Positions 32,381 through 41,983 of a stretch of DNA of 64,000 bases are shown here, piece by piece. Source of the DNA: Mycobacterium sp. ELW1 (GTDB lineage: Bacteria; Actinomycetota; Actinomycetes; Mycobacteriales; Mycobacteriaceae); the NCBI RefSeq assembly GCF_008329905.1, contig NZ_CP032155.1, forward strand, positions 868,001 to 932,000, given 5' to 3'. The notes under the pieces were generated by a model, which did not search any database, had not been told where the DNA came from, and saw nothing but the letters and a program-made list of their open reading frames with translations. The first letter of the stretch is position 1, and each line of letters opens with the position of its first letter. Made by a program: the position numbers and the translations under genes.

Positions 32381-33165
32381 TCAACCTGGCCTACGAGGAC
32401 AACGGCTCCGGCGATCCGGTGCTGTTCATCGCCGGCACCGGCGGCGCCGGCCGAACCTGGCACATCCACCAGATTCCGCGGTTCCTGGCGGCGGGCTATC
32501 GCTGCGTCACGTTCGACAACCGGGGCATCGGCGCCACCGAGGAAGCCGGCGATTTCACGCCGGAGCAGATGATCGCCGACACCGCCGCCCTCATCGAGGA
32601 CGTGATCGGCGGACCCACCCGGATCGTGGCCATCTCGATGGGCGCCTACATCGCCCAGGAGCTGATGCTGACCCGCCCGGAGCTGGTCACCCAGGCCGTG
32701 CTGATGGGCACCCGCGGCCGTCTCGACCGCACCCGCAAGTCGTTCCGGGCCGCCGACGTCGAGCTCACCAAGGCCGGCATCCAGCTGCCTCCCGCGTATG
32801 CGGCGAAAGTGCGTGTGCTGGAGAACTTCTCACCCAAGACCATCAACGACGAGAAGGCGATCGGCGACTGGGTGGAGATGTTCACCGCCTTCCCGATCAA
32901 GCGCACTCCCGGCCTGCGGGCCCAGCTCGAGGTGTATCCCAAGGACAACCGGCTGGCCGCTTACCGTTCCATTACCAATGAGGTGCTGGTCATCGGGTTC
33001 GCGGACGACCTGCTCACCCCGGCGGCGCTGGGCCGTGAGGTCGCCGACGCCATCCCCAACGGCCGATACGTGCAGATCGGGCACACCGGCCACCTCGGAT
33101 TCCTGGAGCGCCCGGACACCGTGAACAACGCGATGCTGGACTTTTTCGCAGGCACTCTCGTCTGA
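32377..33165 (+). CDS. bpoC: Alpha/beta hydrolase, BpoC-like (Rv0554); possible MenH
   Basis: 262 aa from GTG 32377, overlapping the DJ-1 stop; the length is that of M. tuberculosis BpoC. Triad: Ser in VAISMGAYIAQELM, Asp in VIGFADDLLTP, His in QIGHTGHLGFLERP. Historically called a non-haem peroxidase, Rv0554 has been discussed as the SHCHC synthase MenH because it adjoins menD; the nucleophile motif SMGAY fits a hydrolase. menD follows after 35 nt here too. Enzyme role is unproven. Confidence 0.85.
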   Translation: MINLAYEDNGSGDPVLFIAGTGGAGRTWHIHQIPRFLAAGYRCVTFDNRGIGATEEAGDFTPEQMIADTAALIEDVIGGPTRIVAISMGAYIAQELMLTRPELVTQAVLMGTRGRLDRTRKSFRAADVELTKAGIQLPPAYAAKVRVLENFSPKTINDEKAIGDWVEMFTAFPIKRTPGLRAQLEVYPKDNRLAAYRSITNEVLVIGFADDLLTPAALGREVADAIPNGRYVQIGHTGHLGFLERPDTVNNAMLDFFAGTLV

Positions 33166-33200
33166 TGTCGAGCCCGATCGACGTGTGACACGCTGTAGTA

Positions 33201-34826
33201 ATGAACCCATCGACGGCTCAGGCCCGCGTCGTCGTCGACGAATTGATCCGCGGCGGCGTCCGCGACGTGGTGCTCTGCCCGGGTTCCCGTAACGCCCCGC
33301 TGGCCTTCGCGCTCTCCGACGCAGACCGGGCCGGCCGGCTTCGGCTGCACGTCCGCATCGACGAGCGCACGGCAGGCTTCCTGGCGATCGGGCTTGCGGT
33401 CGCCGAGCGCGCCCCGGTATGCGTCGCGATGACCTCGGGCACCGCGGTGGCCAACATGGGTCCGGCCGTCGTCGAGGCCAATTACGCCCGGGTGCCGCTG
33501 ATCGTGCTATCGGCCAACCGGCCCTACGAGCTGCTGGGCACCGGCGCCAACCAGACCTTCGAGCAGCTCGGCTACTTCGGCACCCAGGTCCGCGCGTCGA
33601 TCAGCCTGGGCCTGGCCGAAGGGGGCCAGGACAAGCTCGACTCGCTCAACGCGCAGTGGCGCTCGGCCACCTGCCGGGTGCTGGCCGCGGCCACCGGCGC
33701 ACGCTCGGCCAACGCAGGCCCGGTCCAGTTCGACATTCCGCTGCGGGAACCGCTGGTTCCGGATGCTGACTCAGGTGCGGCCACGATCCCGCCCGGCAGG
33801 CCGGACGGCAAGCCCTGGACGTACAGCCCGGCGGTGGCCTTCGACCAGCCGCTGCACATCGATCTGACCCCCGACACCGTGGTGATCGCCGGGCACGGCG
33901 CCGGTGTCCACCCGAACCTGGCCGCGCTGCCGACGGTCGCCGAGCCGACCGCCCCGCACGCCGCCAACCCGCTGCACCCGCTCGCGCTGCCGCTGCTGCG
34001 GCCCCGCCAGGTGATCATGCTGGGCCGCCCGACGCTGCACCGGCCGGTGTCGACGCTGCTGGCCGACCCGTCGGTGCCGGTGTTCGCCCTGACCACGGGT
34101 CCCCGCTGGCCCGACGTATCCGGCAACTCCGCGGCCACCGGCACCCGAGCCGAGACCAGCGGCACGCCCGACCCGGCGTGGCTGCAGCGCTGCGCGGAGG
34201 TCAACGCGCACACCATGGCGGCGGTGCGCCAGCAGCTGGCCGCTCACCCGCTGACCACCGGCTTGCACGTCGCGGCCGCGGTGGCCGCCGCGGTGCGCCC
34301 GGGGGACCAGCTGGTGCTCGGCGCGTCCAACCCGGTCCGTGACGCGGCCCTGGTCGGGCTGAACACCGAGGGCATCAAGGTGCGCTCCAACCGGGGAGTG
34401 GCCGGTATCGACGGCACGGTGTCGACGATCATCGGCGCGGCATTGGCGCATACCGGCCGGACCATCGGTCTGATCGGGGACATGACGTTCGTGCACGACA
34501 GTTCGGGGCTGCTGATCGGCCCGACGGAGCCGACGCCGAAGAACTTGACGATCGTGGTGTCCAACGACAACGGCGGCGGCATCTTCGAACTCCTCGAGCA
34601 GGGCGACCCGCGGTTCTCGGATGTGTCAGCGCGGATCTTCGGCACCCCGCACGATGTCGACGTCGGCGCGCTGTGCCGGGCGTATCACATCGACGCCCGC
34701 CAGATCGAGGTCGACCAACTCGGCGGCGCGCTCGCCGAACCCTTCGAGGGCATGCGGGTTCTCGAGGTGAAAGCCGACCGGTCGTCGTTGCGACAGTTGC
34801 ACGCCGCGATCCGGTCGGCGCTGTGA
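33201..34826 (+). CDS. menD: SEPHCHC synthase MenD
   Basis: 541 aa ThDP enzyme that joins isochorismate and 2-oxoglutarate. Seen: N-terminal [16 protein letters not shown] and [13 protein letters not shown] (Glu that activates ThDP), [20 protein letters not shown], and C-terminal [13 protein letters not shown] with [15 protein letters not shown], the Mg-ThDP motif. Length is near that of M. tuberculosis MenD (Rv0555). Its stop overlaps the GTG of the membrane protein downstream. Confidence 0.96.
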   Translation: MNPSTAQARVVVDELIRGGVRDVVLCPGSRNAPLAFALSDADRAGRLRLHVRIDERTAGFLAIGLAVAERAPVCVAMTSGTAVANMGPAVVEANYARVPLIVLSANRPYELLGTGANQTFEQLGYFGTQVRASISLGLAEGGQDKLDSLNAQWRSATCRVLAAATGARSANAGPVQFDIPLREPLVPDADSGAATIPPGRPDGKPWTYSPAVAFDQPLHIDLTPDTVVIAGHGAGVHPNLAALPTVAEPTAPHAANPLHPLALPLLRPRQVIMLGRPTLHRPVSTLLADPSVPVFALTTGPRWPDVSGNSAATGTRAETSGTPDPAWLQRCAEVNAHTMAAVRQQLAAHPLTTGLHVAAAVAAAVRPGDQLVLGASNPVRDAALVGLNTEGIKVRSNRGVAGIDGTVSTIIGAALAHTGRTIGLIGDMTFVHDSSGLLIGPTEPTPKNLTIVVSNDNGGGIFELLEQGDPRFSDVSARIFGTPHDVDVGALCRAYHIDARQIEVDQLGGALAEPFEGMRVLEVKADRSSLRQLHAAIRSAL

Positions 34827-35347
34827 TCGCGCGCCTCCTATCGTGGGTGAAACCGGCCCTGCCCCGGCGCGAGCCGGACGTCGTCGACACCACACGGCGG
34901 AAAGTGCTGCGCTGGAGCAAGTGTGCGGTGTGGATCCTCATCGGTCTGGTCACGCTGCAGTCGCTGCTGCTGGTCGCCGGTGCGTGGCGCAACGATCGGC
35001 AGATCGAACGCAACATGGGTGTCGCGCAGGCCGAGGTCCTCTCGGCAGGCCCGCGCCGCTCGACGATCGAGTTCGTCACCCCGGACCGCGTCACCTACCG
35101 CCCCGAGCTCGGTGTGCTGTATCCCTCCGAGCTGGCCGAGGGAATGCGCATCTACGTCGAGTACGACCGCAATGACCCGGATCTCGTTCGCGTGCAACAC
35201 CGTACGGCTGCACTCGCGATCATCCCGGCCGGCTCGATCGCGGTGGTGGCGTGGTTGATCGGTGGGCTGGTCTTGACGGGTCTGGTTCTGCTGGAACGCC
35301 GGGTGAATCAGGTCGACATCAGCTTGGACAACCAGTTGTTGTCGTAG
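34823..35347 (+). CDS. Membrane protein with DUF3592-like domain (Rv0556-like)
   Basis: 174 aa from GTG 34823 overlapping the menD TGA (GTGA). A hydrophobic helix at about 34-52 and another at about 130-155 bracket an extracytoplasmic region ([20 protein letters not shown] to [16 protein letters not shown]) with the beta-rich pattern of DUF3592. It corresponds to Rv0556. Function unknown; steady coupling to menD suggests a membrane-side role in quinone biology, which is inference. The last 40 bp overlap the convergent DsbA-like gene. Confidence 0.75.
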   Translation: MIARLLSWVKPALPRREPDVVDTTRRKVLRWSKCAVWILIGLVTLQSLLLVAGAWRNDRQIERNMGVAQAEVLSAGPRRSTIEFVTPDRVTYRPELGVLYPSELAEGMRIYVEYDRNDPDLVRVQHRTAALAIIPAGSIAVVAWLIGGLVLTGLVLLERRVNQVDISLDNQLLS

Positions 35348-35970
35348 ATGTCGATTTTCTCGTTGGTGTTGAGGTCGAACACCGTTGGGGTGCCGGTGTC
35401 GATGGCGTCGATCTCGTAGAGATATTCGAAGTTGGTGTCCGCCATTTCCTGGATGTCCAACGCGGGCTTGCCCGCCCGCATCGCGTCGACGGCAGCGGCG
35501 GGCAGCCCGCTTTCGCGAGCCATGTCGGCGATCTGAGCGTCGCTGGGCCCCTTGCCGTGCGAATCCTGGTGGCCCCAAAGGTCTTGCACGAACGCCTGGA
35601 ATGCCTTACCTGACGTGTTCGGACCCGCCGCCAGGAACATCGCATTGCTCACCCGGTCGGAATAGCCGCCGGGCTTGTCATCAAGAAATGTCAACGGGCG
35701 GTACGTGACGGCGAGCTGGCCGAGGTTGATGTAGCGGGCCAGCTCGTCACCGAAATCCTTCTGCAGATCGGCGCAGTGGCTGCACTGAGGTTCGGTGTAC
35801 AACTCGATGTGGACCCGCGCGTCCGGGTCACCGGCCACGATGCCGAAACCGTCCTTGCTCAGGGCCGTCCCCGGCCCGCGCGGATCCACCTGTGCCACAC
35901 CGGCAATTTCTCTGCTACAACCGGTGGTCAAGATGACCAGCGCCACCACGAGCACAGACCAGAACCGCAT
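35308..35970 (-). CDS. Exported DsbA-like thiol oxidoreductase lipoprotein
   Basis: 220 aa. It begins [22 protein letters not shown], a lipoprotein-like signal peptide with the acylated Cys after TTG (the lipobox is LTTGC, with Leu one place further out than usual). The mature part is a DsbA-like thioredoxin fold with active site [15 protein letters not shown] (CxxC) and the cis-Pro loop [11 protein letters not shown]. It would form or shuffle disulfides outside the membrane. It faces mgtA and overlaps the convergent menD-linked gene by 40 bp. Confidence 0.83.
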   Translation of the reverse strand: MRFWSVLVVALVILTTGCSREIAGVAQVDPRGPGTALSKDGFGIVAGDPDARVHIELYTEPQCSHCADLQKDFGDELARYINLGQLAVTYRPLTFLDDKPGGYSDRVSNAMFLAAGPNTSGKAFQAFVQDLWGHQDSHGKGPSDAQIADMARESGLPAAAVDAMRAGKPALDIQEMADTNFEYLYEIDAIDTGTPTVFDLNTNEKIDIYDNNWLSKLMST

Positions 35971-36060
35971 GCTCGCACGGTACCGCGTTCCACCTGGTTT
36001 TCGTGTCGTGTATGCCCGGGCGCAACCTCGCTGACAAGCGCCGGTGGCATCCTGAAGTTC

Positions 36061-37191
36061 GTGCGCGTTGCCATTGTCGCCGAGTCCTTCCTGCCGAACG
36101 TCAACGGAGTGAGCAACTCGGTGCTGCGGGTGCTCGAGCATCTCCGCCGCACCGGCCATGAGGCACTCGTGATCGCCCCGGACACCCCGCGTGGTGAACC
36201 GGCGGCCGAACGGATCTACGACGGGATCCGGGTGCACCGGGTGCCGTCGCGGATGTTCCCCAAAGTGACGTCGCTGCCGCTGGGGGTGCCGCGGCCACGC
36301 ATGGTGGGGGTGCTGCGCGGCTTCGATCCGCATGTGGTGCATCTGGCCTCGCCCGCGTTGCTGGGGTACGGCGGCCTGCAAGCCGCCCGGTACCTCGGGG
36401 TGCCGACGGTGGCGGTGTACCAGACCGACATCGCCGGATTCGCCCAGAGTTACGAGATCGGCGTCGCCTCGCGCGCGGCCTGGGCCTGGAACCGGCATCT
36501 GCACTCACGAGTGGACCGCACGCTGGCGCCGTCCACTGCGGCGATGGAAGACCTTGCCACCCATGGCATTCCGCGGGTGTTCCAGTGGGCCCGCGGTGTC
36601 GACGTCACCGGCTTCGCGCCGTCGGCGCGGAGCAACGAGCTGCGGGCGCGCTGGTCACCGGCGGGCAAGCCGATCGTCGGCTTCGTCGGGCGGCTCGCAC
36701 CGGAGAAGCACGTGGAGCGGCTGGCGGTTCTCGCGCGCCGCGACGACCTGCAGCTGGTGATCGTCGGCGACGGTGTCGACCGCGACAAGCTCCGCGCGCT
36801 GATGCCGTCGGCGGTGTTCACCGGGGCGCTGTACGGCGAGCAACTGGCCACCGCCTACGCGAGCATGGACGTCTTCGTCCATCCCGGCGAGCACGAGACG
36901 TTCTGCCAGGCCGTGCAGGAGGCGATGGCGTCGGGTTTGCCGGTCGTCGCGCCGAACGCCGGTGGCCCTCGGGATCTGGTGGCGCCGTACCGAACCGGAC
37001 TGTTATTGACGGTCGCGGAATTCGAAGCGCGCCTGTCGCAATCGGTCGATCATCTGCTCGACGAGCGGGCGCGCTATTCGCTCGCCGCTCGCCGCAGTGT
37101 GCTCGGCCGGACGTGGCCGGCGATCTGCGACGAGTTGCTGGGCCACTACGAAGCGGTGCGGATCAATGGGCGACGACGCAGAGCGGCGTGA
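36061..37191 (+). CDS. mgtA: GDP-mannose-dependent alpha-mannosyltransferase MgtA
   Basis: 376 aa GT-B (GT4) enzyme from GTG 36061 ([18 protein letters not shown]). [16 protein letters not shown] is the hinge and nucleotide-binding start of the C-terminal domain; [22 protein letters not shown] is the E-x7-E donor motif. M. tuberculosis Rv0557 (first named PimB) transfers mannose to glucuronosyl-diacylglycerol. By sequence and by its place between menD and menG this is its counterpart. It works at the cytoplasmic membrane face. Confidence 0.9.
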   Translation: MRVAIVAESFLPNVNGVSNSVLRVLEHLRRTGHEALVIAPDTPRGEPAAERIYDGIRVHRVPSRMFPKVTSLPLGVPRPRMVGVLRGFDPHVVHLASPALLGYGGLQAARYLGVPTVAVYQTDIAGFAQSYEIGVASRAAWAWNRHLHSRVDRTLAPSTAAMEDLATHGIPRVFQWARGVDVTGFAPSARSNELRARWSPAGKPIVGFVGRLAPEKHVERLAVLARRDDLQLVIVGDGVDRDKLRALMPSAVFTGALYGEQLATAYASMDVFVHPGEHETFCQAVQEAMASGLPVVAPNAGGPRDLVAPYRTGLLLTVAEFEARLSQSVDHLLDERARYSLAARRSVLGRTWPAICDELLGHYEAVRINGRRRRAA

Positions 37192-37221
37192 GTCTGGTGC
37201 CACGCCAACGACTTTCCTTAA

Positions 37222-37249
37222 TTGTTCCTGCGAAACCTTTTCATAGCCT
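37222..37249 (+). promoter_or_regulatory. Candidate SigA-type promoter before the 72-aa gene
   Basis: TTGTTC (37222-37227), 16-nt spacer, TAGCCT (37244-37249). The spacing is slightly short but acceptable. It would give a 5' UTR of about 35 nt before ATG 37291. Confidence 0.35.
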
Positions 37250-37290
37250 GTGAGCGGGCGCACACTTGAACGCAAGCGGGGGAACGCTGA

Positions 37291-37509
37291 ATGCCAGTAA
37301 GTGCCAATGACAACACCACCTCTCCAAGACCTGGGGGCGTCCGAATGAACGACGCGTCGTATCGCCAAGATCTCAGCGAATTCGCACTCGAACTCCGTAA
37401 GTTGGCTTACACCATGCCTGCTGGGCATGAGGACCGACTGATCCACCTCAGCGAACGTATGGCGAGTCGTGCGCGTCAATTACCGAGAGTCGACGCGCAC
37501 GCGATCTGA
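37291..37509 (+). CDS. Small hypothetical protein
   Basis: 72 aa, with GCGGGGGAACG about 5-15 nt before ATG 37291; an inner ATG at 37345 is also possible. The second half, DASYRQDLSEFALELRKLAY through HEDRLIHLSERMASRARQLP, is amphipathic and helical. It does not match a family I know. It abuts the convergent SDR gene (stop to stop with no gap). The promoter, ribosome site and GC pattern make it a probable gene, though no function can be given. Confidence 0.5.
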   Translation: MPVSANDNTTSPRPGGVRMNDASYRQDLSEFALELRKLAYTMPAGHEDRLIHLSERMASRARQLPRVDAHAI

Positions 37510-38334
37510 TCAGCCCTGGGCCTCGACGGCGACCGGCTGCCACTGCTCCCAGTTGGCGATGCGGCTTTCGTAGTCGGCCTTTGCGGTCTGTAGCGGTGAC
37601 TCCCCGAAGAACACCCGCAGCGGGGGAGTCGGCGCGTCGACGACTTTGAGAATCGCCGACGCCGACGCCTTCGGGTTGCCGGGCGCAGACCATCGTTGCT
37701 TGCGAGCCTCGTCGACCTGGCGGTGCAGTTCTGCGTAGTCGGGCAGTTCGGCCGAGCGCTTCGAGGACGAGCCGGACCAATCGGTGTCGAACCCGCCCGG
37801 CTCGATCAGTGTGACGTGGATGCCGAACGGCGCGACCTCCTGGGCCAGCGCCTGCGAGAAACCTTCGAGCGCCCACTTCGACGCGTGGTAGATACCGACG
37901 AGCGGGAACGCGGTGATGCCGCCGATCGACGACACCTGGATGATGTGGCCACTGCCCTGAGCCCGCAGATACGGCAGCGCGGCCTGGGTGATCCACAGCG
38001 CGCCGAAGACGTTGGTCTCGAGCTGGTCGCGCGCATCGCTCTCGGAGAGTTCCTCGATGAAGCCGAAGTGACCGTATCCGGCGTTGTTGACGACGATGTC
38101 CAGCCGCCCGAAGTGGTCGTGCGCCCGCGCAACGGCGGCGAAGTCGGCGTCCCGGTCGGTGACGTCGAGCTGGATCGGCAGGATGGCGTCGCCGTACTGG
38201 TCGACCAGGTCGGACAGGGTGTCGGTGTTGCGCGCCGTGGCAGCGACCTTGTCGCCGCGGTCCAGGGCGGCGATCGCCCACTCCCGGCCGAACCCGCGCG
38301 ATGTCCCGGTGATGAACCACACTTTTTCGCTCAT
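37510..38334 (-). CDS. Short-chain dehydrogenase/reductase
   Basis: 274 aa; ATG 38334 gives MSEKVWFITGTSRGFGREW, the cofactor loop TGTSRGFG. NNAGYGHFG, catalytic Ser in VSSIGG, and YHASKWALEGFSQALA (Tyr/Lys) follow; EPGGFDTDW closes the active site. It is a classical SDR of about the common length. Substrate unknown. It diverges from menG across 56 bp; in M. tuberculosis other genes (Rv0559c, Rv0560c) occupy this neighbourhood. Confidence 0.9.
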   Translation of the reverse strand: MSEKVWFITGTSRGFGREWAIAALDRGDKVAATARNTDTLSDLVDQYGDAILPIQLDVTDRDADFAAVARAHDHFGRLDIVVNNAGYGHFGFIEELSESDARDQLETNVFGALWITQAALPYLRAQGSGHIIQVSSIGGITAFPLVGIYHASKWALEGFSQALAQEVAPFGIHVTLIEPGGFDTDWSGSSSKRSAELPDYAELHRQVDEARKQRWSAPGNPKASASAILKVVDAPTPPLRVFFGESPLQTAKADYESRIANWEQWQPVAVEAQG

Positions 38335-38377
38335 GCGTCTAGCCAACGCATCGACAGGCGAAGCATTCCCGCTCGGG

Positions 38378-38383
38378 TAGCGT
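38378..38383 (+). promoter_or_regulatory. Candidate -10 for leaderless menG mRNA
   Basis: TAGCGT (TAnnnT) lies 7 nt before GTG 38391, the typical leaderless spacing; no ribosome site is present. Confidence 0.45.
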
Positions 38384-38390
38384 CGGCACC

Positions 38391-39077
38391 GTGAGCCGCG
38401 CGACGCTGGACAAGGATCCCCGCGATGTGGCGTCGATGTTCGACGCCGTCGCGCGGCGGTACGACATCACCAACACCGTGTTGTCACTGGGGCAGGACCG
38501 CGCCTGGCGGCGGGCGACCCGGTCGGCGCTGGGCATCGGGCCCGGCGACCGCGTGCTCGACCTCGCGGCAGGGACCGCGGTGTCGACGGTCGAGTTGGCC
38601 CGCTCCGGAGCGTGGTGTGTGGCCGCGGACTTCTCGGTCGGCATGCTGCGGGCTGGTGCCGCACGGCCCGTGCCGAAGGTGGCGGCCGACGCGACCAGGC
38701 TGCCGTTCGGCGATGCGGTGTTCGACGCGGTGACGATCAGCTTCGGGTTGCGCAATGTCGTCGACCATCCGGCGGGCCTGCGGGAGATGGCGCGGGTGAC
38801 CCGCCCCGGCGGCCGGCTGGTGGTGTGCGAGTTCTCCACCCCCGTCGTGCCGGTGTTCTCGACCGTCTACAAGGAGTACCTGATGCAGGCGCTGCCGCGG
38901 GTGGCCCGCGCGGTGTCGAGCAACCCGGACGCGTACGTCTATCTGGCCGAGTCCATCCGGGCCTGGCCCGATCAGGCGGCACTGGCCCGGCAGATCCGCG
39001 ACGCCGGCTGGTCGGACGTGCGGTGGCGCAACCTGACGGGCGGGATCGTCGCGCTGCACTACGCCGTCAAGGCCTGA
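38391..39077 (+). CDS. menG: Demethylmenaquinone methyltransferase
   Basis: 228 aa of the UbiE/MenG family. [26 protein letters not shown] is the UbiE N-terminal signature; [16 protein letters not shown] is the SAM-binding motif; [25 protein letters not shown] is the second family signature. It adds the final ring methyl group to demethylmenaquinone. Matches Rv0558. Transcript may be leaderless. Confidence 0.94.
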   Translation: MSRATLDKDPRDVASMFDAVARRYDITNTVLSLGQDRAWRRATRSALGIGPGDRVLDLAAGTAVSTVELARSGAWCVAADFSVGMLRAGAARPVPKVAADATRLPFGDAVFDAVTISFGLRNVVDHPAGLREMARVTRPGGRLVVCEFSTPVVPVFSTVYKEYLMQALPRVARAVSSNPDAYVYLAESIRAWPDQAALARQIRDAGWSDVRWRNLTGGIVALHYAVKA

Positions 39078-39083
39078 AGAACG

Positions 39084-40649
39084 CTAGCGGCCGGCGTCTT
39101 CCAGCACCTGATACCCGGCGTTGTAGCCGGGGATGAACGTGATGCCCGGTCCGCCGTGGCAGCCTGCACCACCCAGGTAGAGGCCTTCGATCGGGATCGG
39201 CTCGTCGATGAACCCCTTGGGTCCCGGCCGGTTGACCCCCATCAGCTCGGGCTGCAGCAGCCCGTGGCAGAAGTCGCCGTTGGGCGCGGCGAACATGGTG
39301 TTCATGTGATACGGCGCGAACGTGATGTCGCGGATCAGGATGTCCTTGAAGTTCGGGGCGTAGCGGGTGATCTTGTCGACAACGCGTTCTGCCATCACGG
39401 TTTTCAGGTGACCATGCTGATCGCGCGGGGCCTCGATCGGGAAGCCGTAGGCGTACACGCTGGCGGCGTGCTTGCCCTCCGGCGCCATCTCGGGATCGCC
39501 GACCGTGGGCATCTGGATCGACAGCGCGGGGTTGTCCGGCACTTCGCCGCAGCGGGCCATCTCCCACTGGCGCTGCTGTTCTTCCGGTGAACCGAACATG
39601 CCCACCGACATCTGCATGCCGGGCTCGTTGAGGAAGTCGTAGGGCGCGGCGTACTGGGGCAGCCCGTCCAGAGCGAAGTGGATCTGCATGAACGACGCCC
39701 GGTGATCGCGACCGCCGAGCCGTGTCACCAGCGACGACGGAAGATGGTCGACGCCAACAAGATCCAGCAGCGTGGTCTCCGGGGCGAGGTTGGACACCAC
39801 GATCGGCGCGTTGATCACCTCGCCGTCTTTGAGGCGCACCCCGGTGACCTTGCCGTCCTCGACGAGGATCTGTTCGACCTTGGTGCGGTAGCGCATCTCC
39901 CCGGCGGCGTCGACGAACAGGTCTCGCAGATGCTCGGCGAGCACGCCGATTCCGCCCTTGAGTTTGGTGGTCATCGGGCCGCCCTCCGGGGGCATGGCCA
40001 TCGCGAACGCCAAACATGTTGCGCTGCCGGGGGTGTACGGGCCGCGGTAGGTGGAGTTCACCGCCAGGAACGCCAGCATGCCGCGGATCACGGAGTGCTT
40101 TTCCTTGTCGGGCAGGAATCGGTCGACGACGTCCATCGCCGATCCGAACAGCATCTCGTGGATGGCGCGCCGCTCGTTTTCGTCTGCGGCACAGGCATAC
40201 ATCTCGTCGATGGTCTTCGGCAGCGCCAGCGCGTCGAAGCGGCCCAGGGCCTTACCAGGGCCGGCGCTCCAGGCGTACAGGTTGGCCATGGCCATCACGG
40301 CGTCCATGCCGTGCTTCTCGTTGAGATGGTTCATCATCGCCATCGGGTCGCTGTGGAAGACCATTGCTTCCTCGCCGTTTTCCCCGAGGTTGACCGACAT
40401 GATCTCCGAGGAGATGGTCGGCAACGTGTCCAAGCCGAGCTCGCTGTTGATCTTCTGCGCGGTGGGGAAACGCACCGACCCGGCGATCTCGAATTTGAAG
40501 CCGTCGATCAGCTCGACGGTGGCCGACATGCCGCCGCTGTAGGTGTTGGCCTCCAGGCAGAGCGTGCGAAAGCCGGCTCGTTGCAGCACCACCGCTGCGG
40601 TCAGACCGTTGTGTCCGGCCCCCACGATGATCGCGTCGTAGTCACTCAT
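39084..40649 (-). CDS. FAD-dependent oxidoreductase of the phytoene desaturase/CrtI-like family
   Basis: 521 aa from ATG 40649. The FAD-binding start is AIIVGAGHNGLTAAVVLQRAG with LEANTYSGGMSATVEL, and the C-terminal GGAGCHGGPGITFIPGYNAG binds the flavin again. Middle segment TTKLKGGIGVLAEHLRDLF is the family's conserved helix. Relatives desaturate carotenoids or oxidise other isoprenoids; between menG and menJ it might act on a prenyl chain, which is inference. No carotenoid genes are adjacent. A possible operator is at 40693. Confidence 0.85.
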   Translation of the reverse strand: MSDYDAIIVGAGHNGLTAAVVLQRAGFRTLCLEANTYSGGMSATVELIDGFKFEIAGSVRFPTAQKINSELGLDTLPTISSEIMSVNLGENGEEAMVFHSDPMAMMNHLNEKHGMDAVMAMANLYAWSAGPGKALGRFDALALPKTIDEMYACAADENERRAIHEMLFGSAMDVVDRFLPDKEKHSVIRGMLAFLAVNSTYRGPYTPGSATCLAFAMAMPPEGGPMTTKLKGGIGVLAEHLRDLFVDAAGEMRYRTKVEQILVEDGKVTGVRLKDGEVINAPIVVSNLAPETTLLDLVGVDHLPSSLVTRLGGRDHRASFMQIHFALDGLPQYAAPYDFLNEPGMQMSVGMFGSPEEQQRQWEMARCGEVPDNPALSIQMPTVGDPEMAPEGKHAASVYAYGFPIEAPRDQHGHLKTVMAERVVDKITRYAPNFKDILIRDITFAPYHMNTMFAAPNGDFCHGLLQPELMGVNRPGPKGFIDEPIPIEGLYLGGAGCHGGPGITFIPGYNAGYQVLEDAGR

Positions 40650-40692
40650 GCGGCGGAGCTTATGCCGCAACCGCCGCGATGTGAAGAAGTTT

Positions 40693-40706
40693 TGTCAAAT
40701 TTGTCA
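40693..40706. promoter_or_regulatory. Imperfect palindrome upstream of the CrtI-like gene
   Basis: TGTCAAATTTGTCA: CAAATTTG is a perfect core flanked by TGT/TCA half-matches, 44 bp before the start at 40649. The AT-rich block stands out in GC-rich DNA. It could be a TetR- or MarR-type operator. Confidence 0.3.
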
Positions 40707-40742
40707 CTTCTGTGCGTCGCCGGTTCTGCACCGCGGTCACGG

Positions 40743-41963
40743 TCAGCTGAACGGCTTGCGCGGATCCAGGATTCGCGATCCCGCACCCGCCACGCGCCAG
40801 GCCCGGGCCACCAGGTCGGCGTCGTCGTCGGTGACCAGGTTGCCCATCACCCGCACCGCGATGCCCATCAGCCGCGACGAGCGCATCGCGACCGGCCCGG
40901 TCAGCGGCAGGAAGCGCGGCAGCGTCAGCAGCAACCCCAGCCGGCGGGCCACTGAGAAGCCGCGCCCGTAGTGGGCCTGCAGCATTGCGGGCCACGCCGA
41001 AGACAGGTCGCCGGAGCCCAGCATCTCGGCGGCCATCCGCCCGGTCTCCAGCCCGTAGTCGATGCCCTCGCCGTTGAGCGGGTTCACACACGCCGCCGCG
41101 TCGCCGATCAGCACCCAGTTGGGCCCGGCCACGCCGGACACCGCCCCACCCATCGGCAACAGTGCCGACGACACCGCCCGCGGCGGGCCGTCGAATCCCC
41201 ATGACGCCCGCTTCAGGTCGGTGTAGTGCTTGATCAGCGGCCGCAACGCCACGTCGGCGGGCCGCTTGGCCGTGGCCAGCGCGCCGACGCCGATGTTCAC
41301 CTCGCCATTGCCCAGCGGGAAGATCCAGCCGTAGCCGGGCAGCACCTGCCCGTCGACGGAACGCAGCTCGAGATCCGAGGAGATCCAGGGCTCCGAGGAG
41401 CGCGGCGACGCGAGGTATCCACGAACCGCCACCCCGTACACCGTCTCCTGATGCCACGCCCTGCCGAGCACCCGCCCGAACGGGGAGCGCGCGCCGTCGG
41501 CCACGATCACCCAGCGGCATGACACCCGAGACCCGTCGGCCAGCACCACCGCATCCACGTGACCGCGCGAGTCGCGTGATACGTCAACGGCTTTCACGCC
41601 GAGCAGCATCGACGCGCCGGCGTCCTCGGCGACCTTGCGGATCCGGTCGTCGAGTTCGGTGCGCGGCACCGCCGAGCCGCCGGACGGAAACGACGGCCCG
41701 GGCCACGGAACCTCGACGTCGGCGCCGAACCCCGACAGGCGCAGCCCGTGGTGGCGGATGTGGCCGTCGAGCCAGTCGCCGAGCCCGAGTCGCTGCAACT
41801 CGAGCACCGCGCGTGGGGTGAGTCCGTCGCCGCAGGGCTTGTCGCGGGGGAACTCCGCGGCGTCGATGACGAGCACGTCGTGGCCGCGCCGGGCCGCCCA
41901 GGCGGCCGCCGCCGAGCCGGCCGGCCCGGCCCCGACGATGACCACGTCTGACCGCAAGTCCAT
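40743..41963 (-). CDS. menJ: Menaquinone reductase MenJ (geranylgeranyl reductase family)
   Basis: 406 aa flavoprotein: VVIVGAGPAGSAAAAWAARRG (FAD Rossmann), EFPRDKPCGDGLTPRAV (family signature), DGARSPFGR, and GDAAACVNPLNGEGIDYGLETG (flavin and active-site motif). M. tuberculosis MenJ (Rv0561c) partly saturates the second isoprene of menaquinone to give MK-9(II-H2). ATG 41963 is 6 nt from CATACT, which overlaps the -10 of divergent grcC1. Membrane-associated enzyme of the respiratory quinone pathway. Confidence 0.92.
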   Translation of the reverse strand: MDLRSDVVIVGAGPAGSAAAAWAARRGHDVLVIDAAEFPRDKPCGDGLTPRAVLELQRLGLGDWLDGHIRHHGLRLSGFGADVEVPWPGPSFPSGGSAVPRTELDDRIRKVAEDAGASMLLGVKAVDVSRDSRGHVDAVVLADGSRVSCRWVIVADGARSPFGRVLGRAWHQETVYGVAVRGYLASPRSSEPWISSDLELRSVDGQVLPGYGWIFPLGNGEVNIGVGALATAKRPADVALRPLIKHYTDLKRASWGFDGPPRAVSSALLPMGGAVSGVAGPNWVLIGDAAACVNPLNGEGIDYGLETGRMAAEMLGSGDLSSAWPAMLQAHYGRGFSVARRLGLLLTLPRFLPLTGPVAMRSSRLMGIAVRVMGNLVTDDDADLVARAWRVAGAGSRILDPRKPFS

Positions 41964-41969
41964 GCCCCC

Positions 41970-41975
41970 AGTATG
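41970..41975 (-). promoter_or_regulatory. Candidate -10 for leaderless menJ mRNA
   Basis: Minus-strand CATACT is 6 nt before the menJ ATG (41963). It overlaps the plus-strand TATGTT element of grcC1. Confidence 0.45.
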
Positions 41976-41977
41976 TT
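41972..41977 (+). promoter_or_regulatory. Candidate -10 for leaderless grcC1 mRNA
   Basis: TATGTT (TAnnnT) is 6 nt before GTG 41984. The whole divergent gap is only 20 nt. Confidence 0.45.
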
Positions 41978-41983
41978 GGCAGG

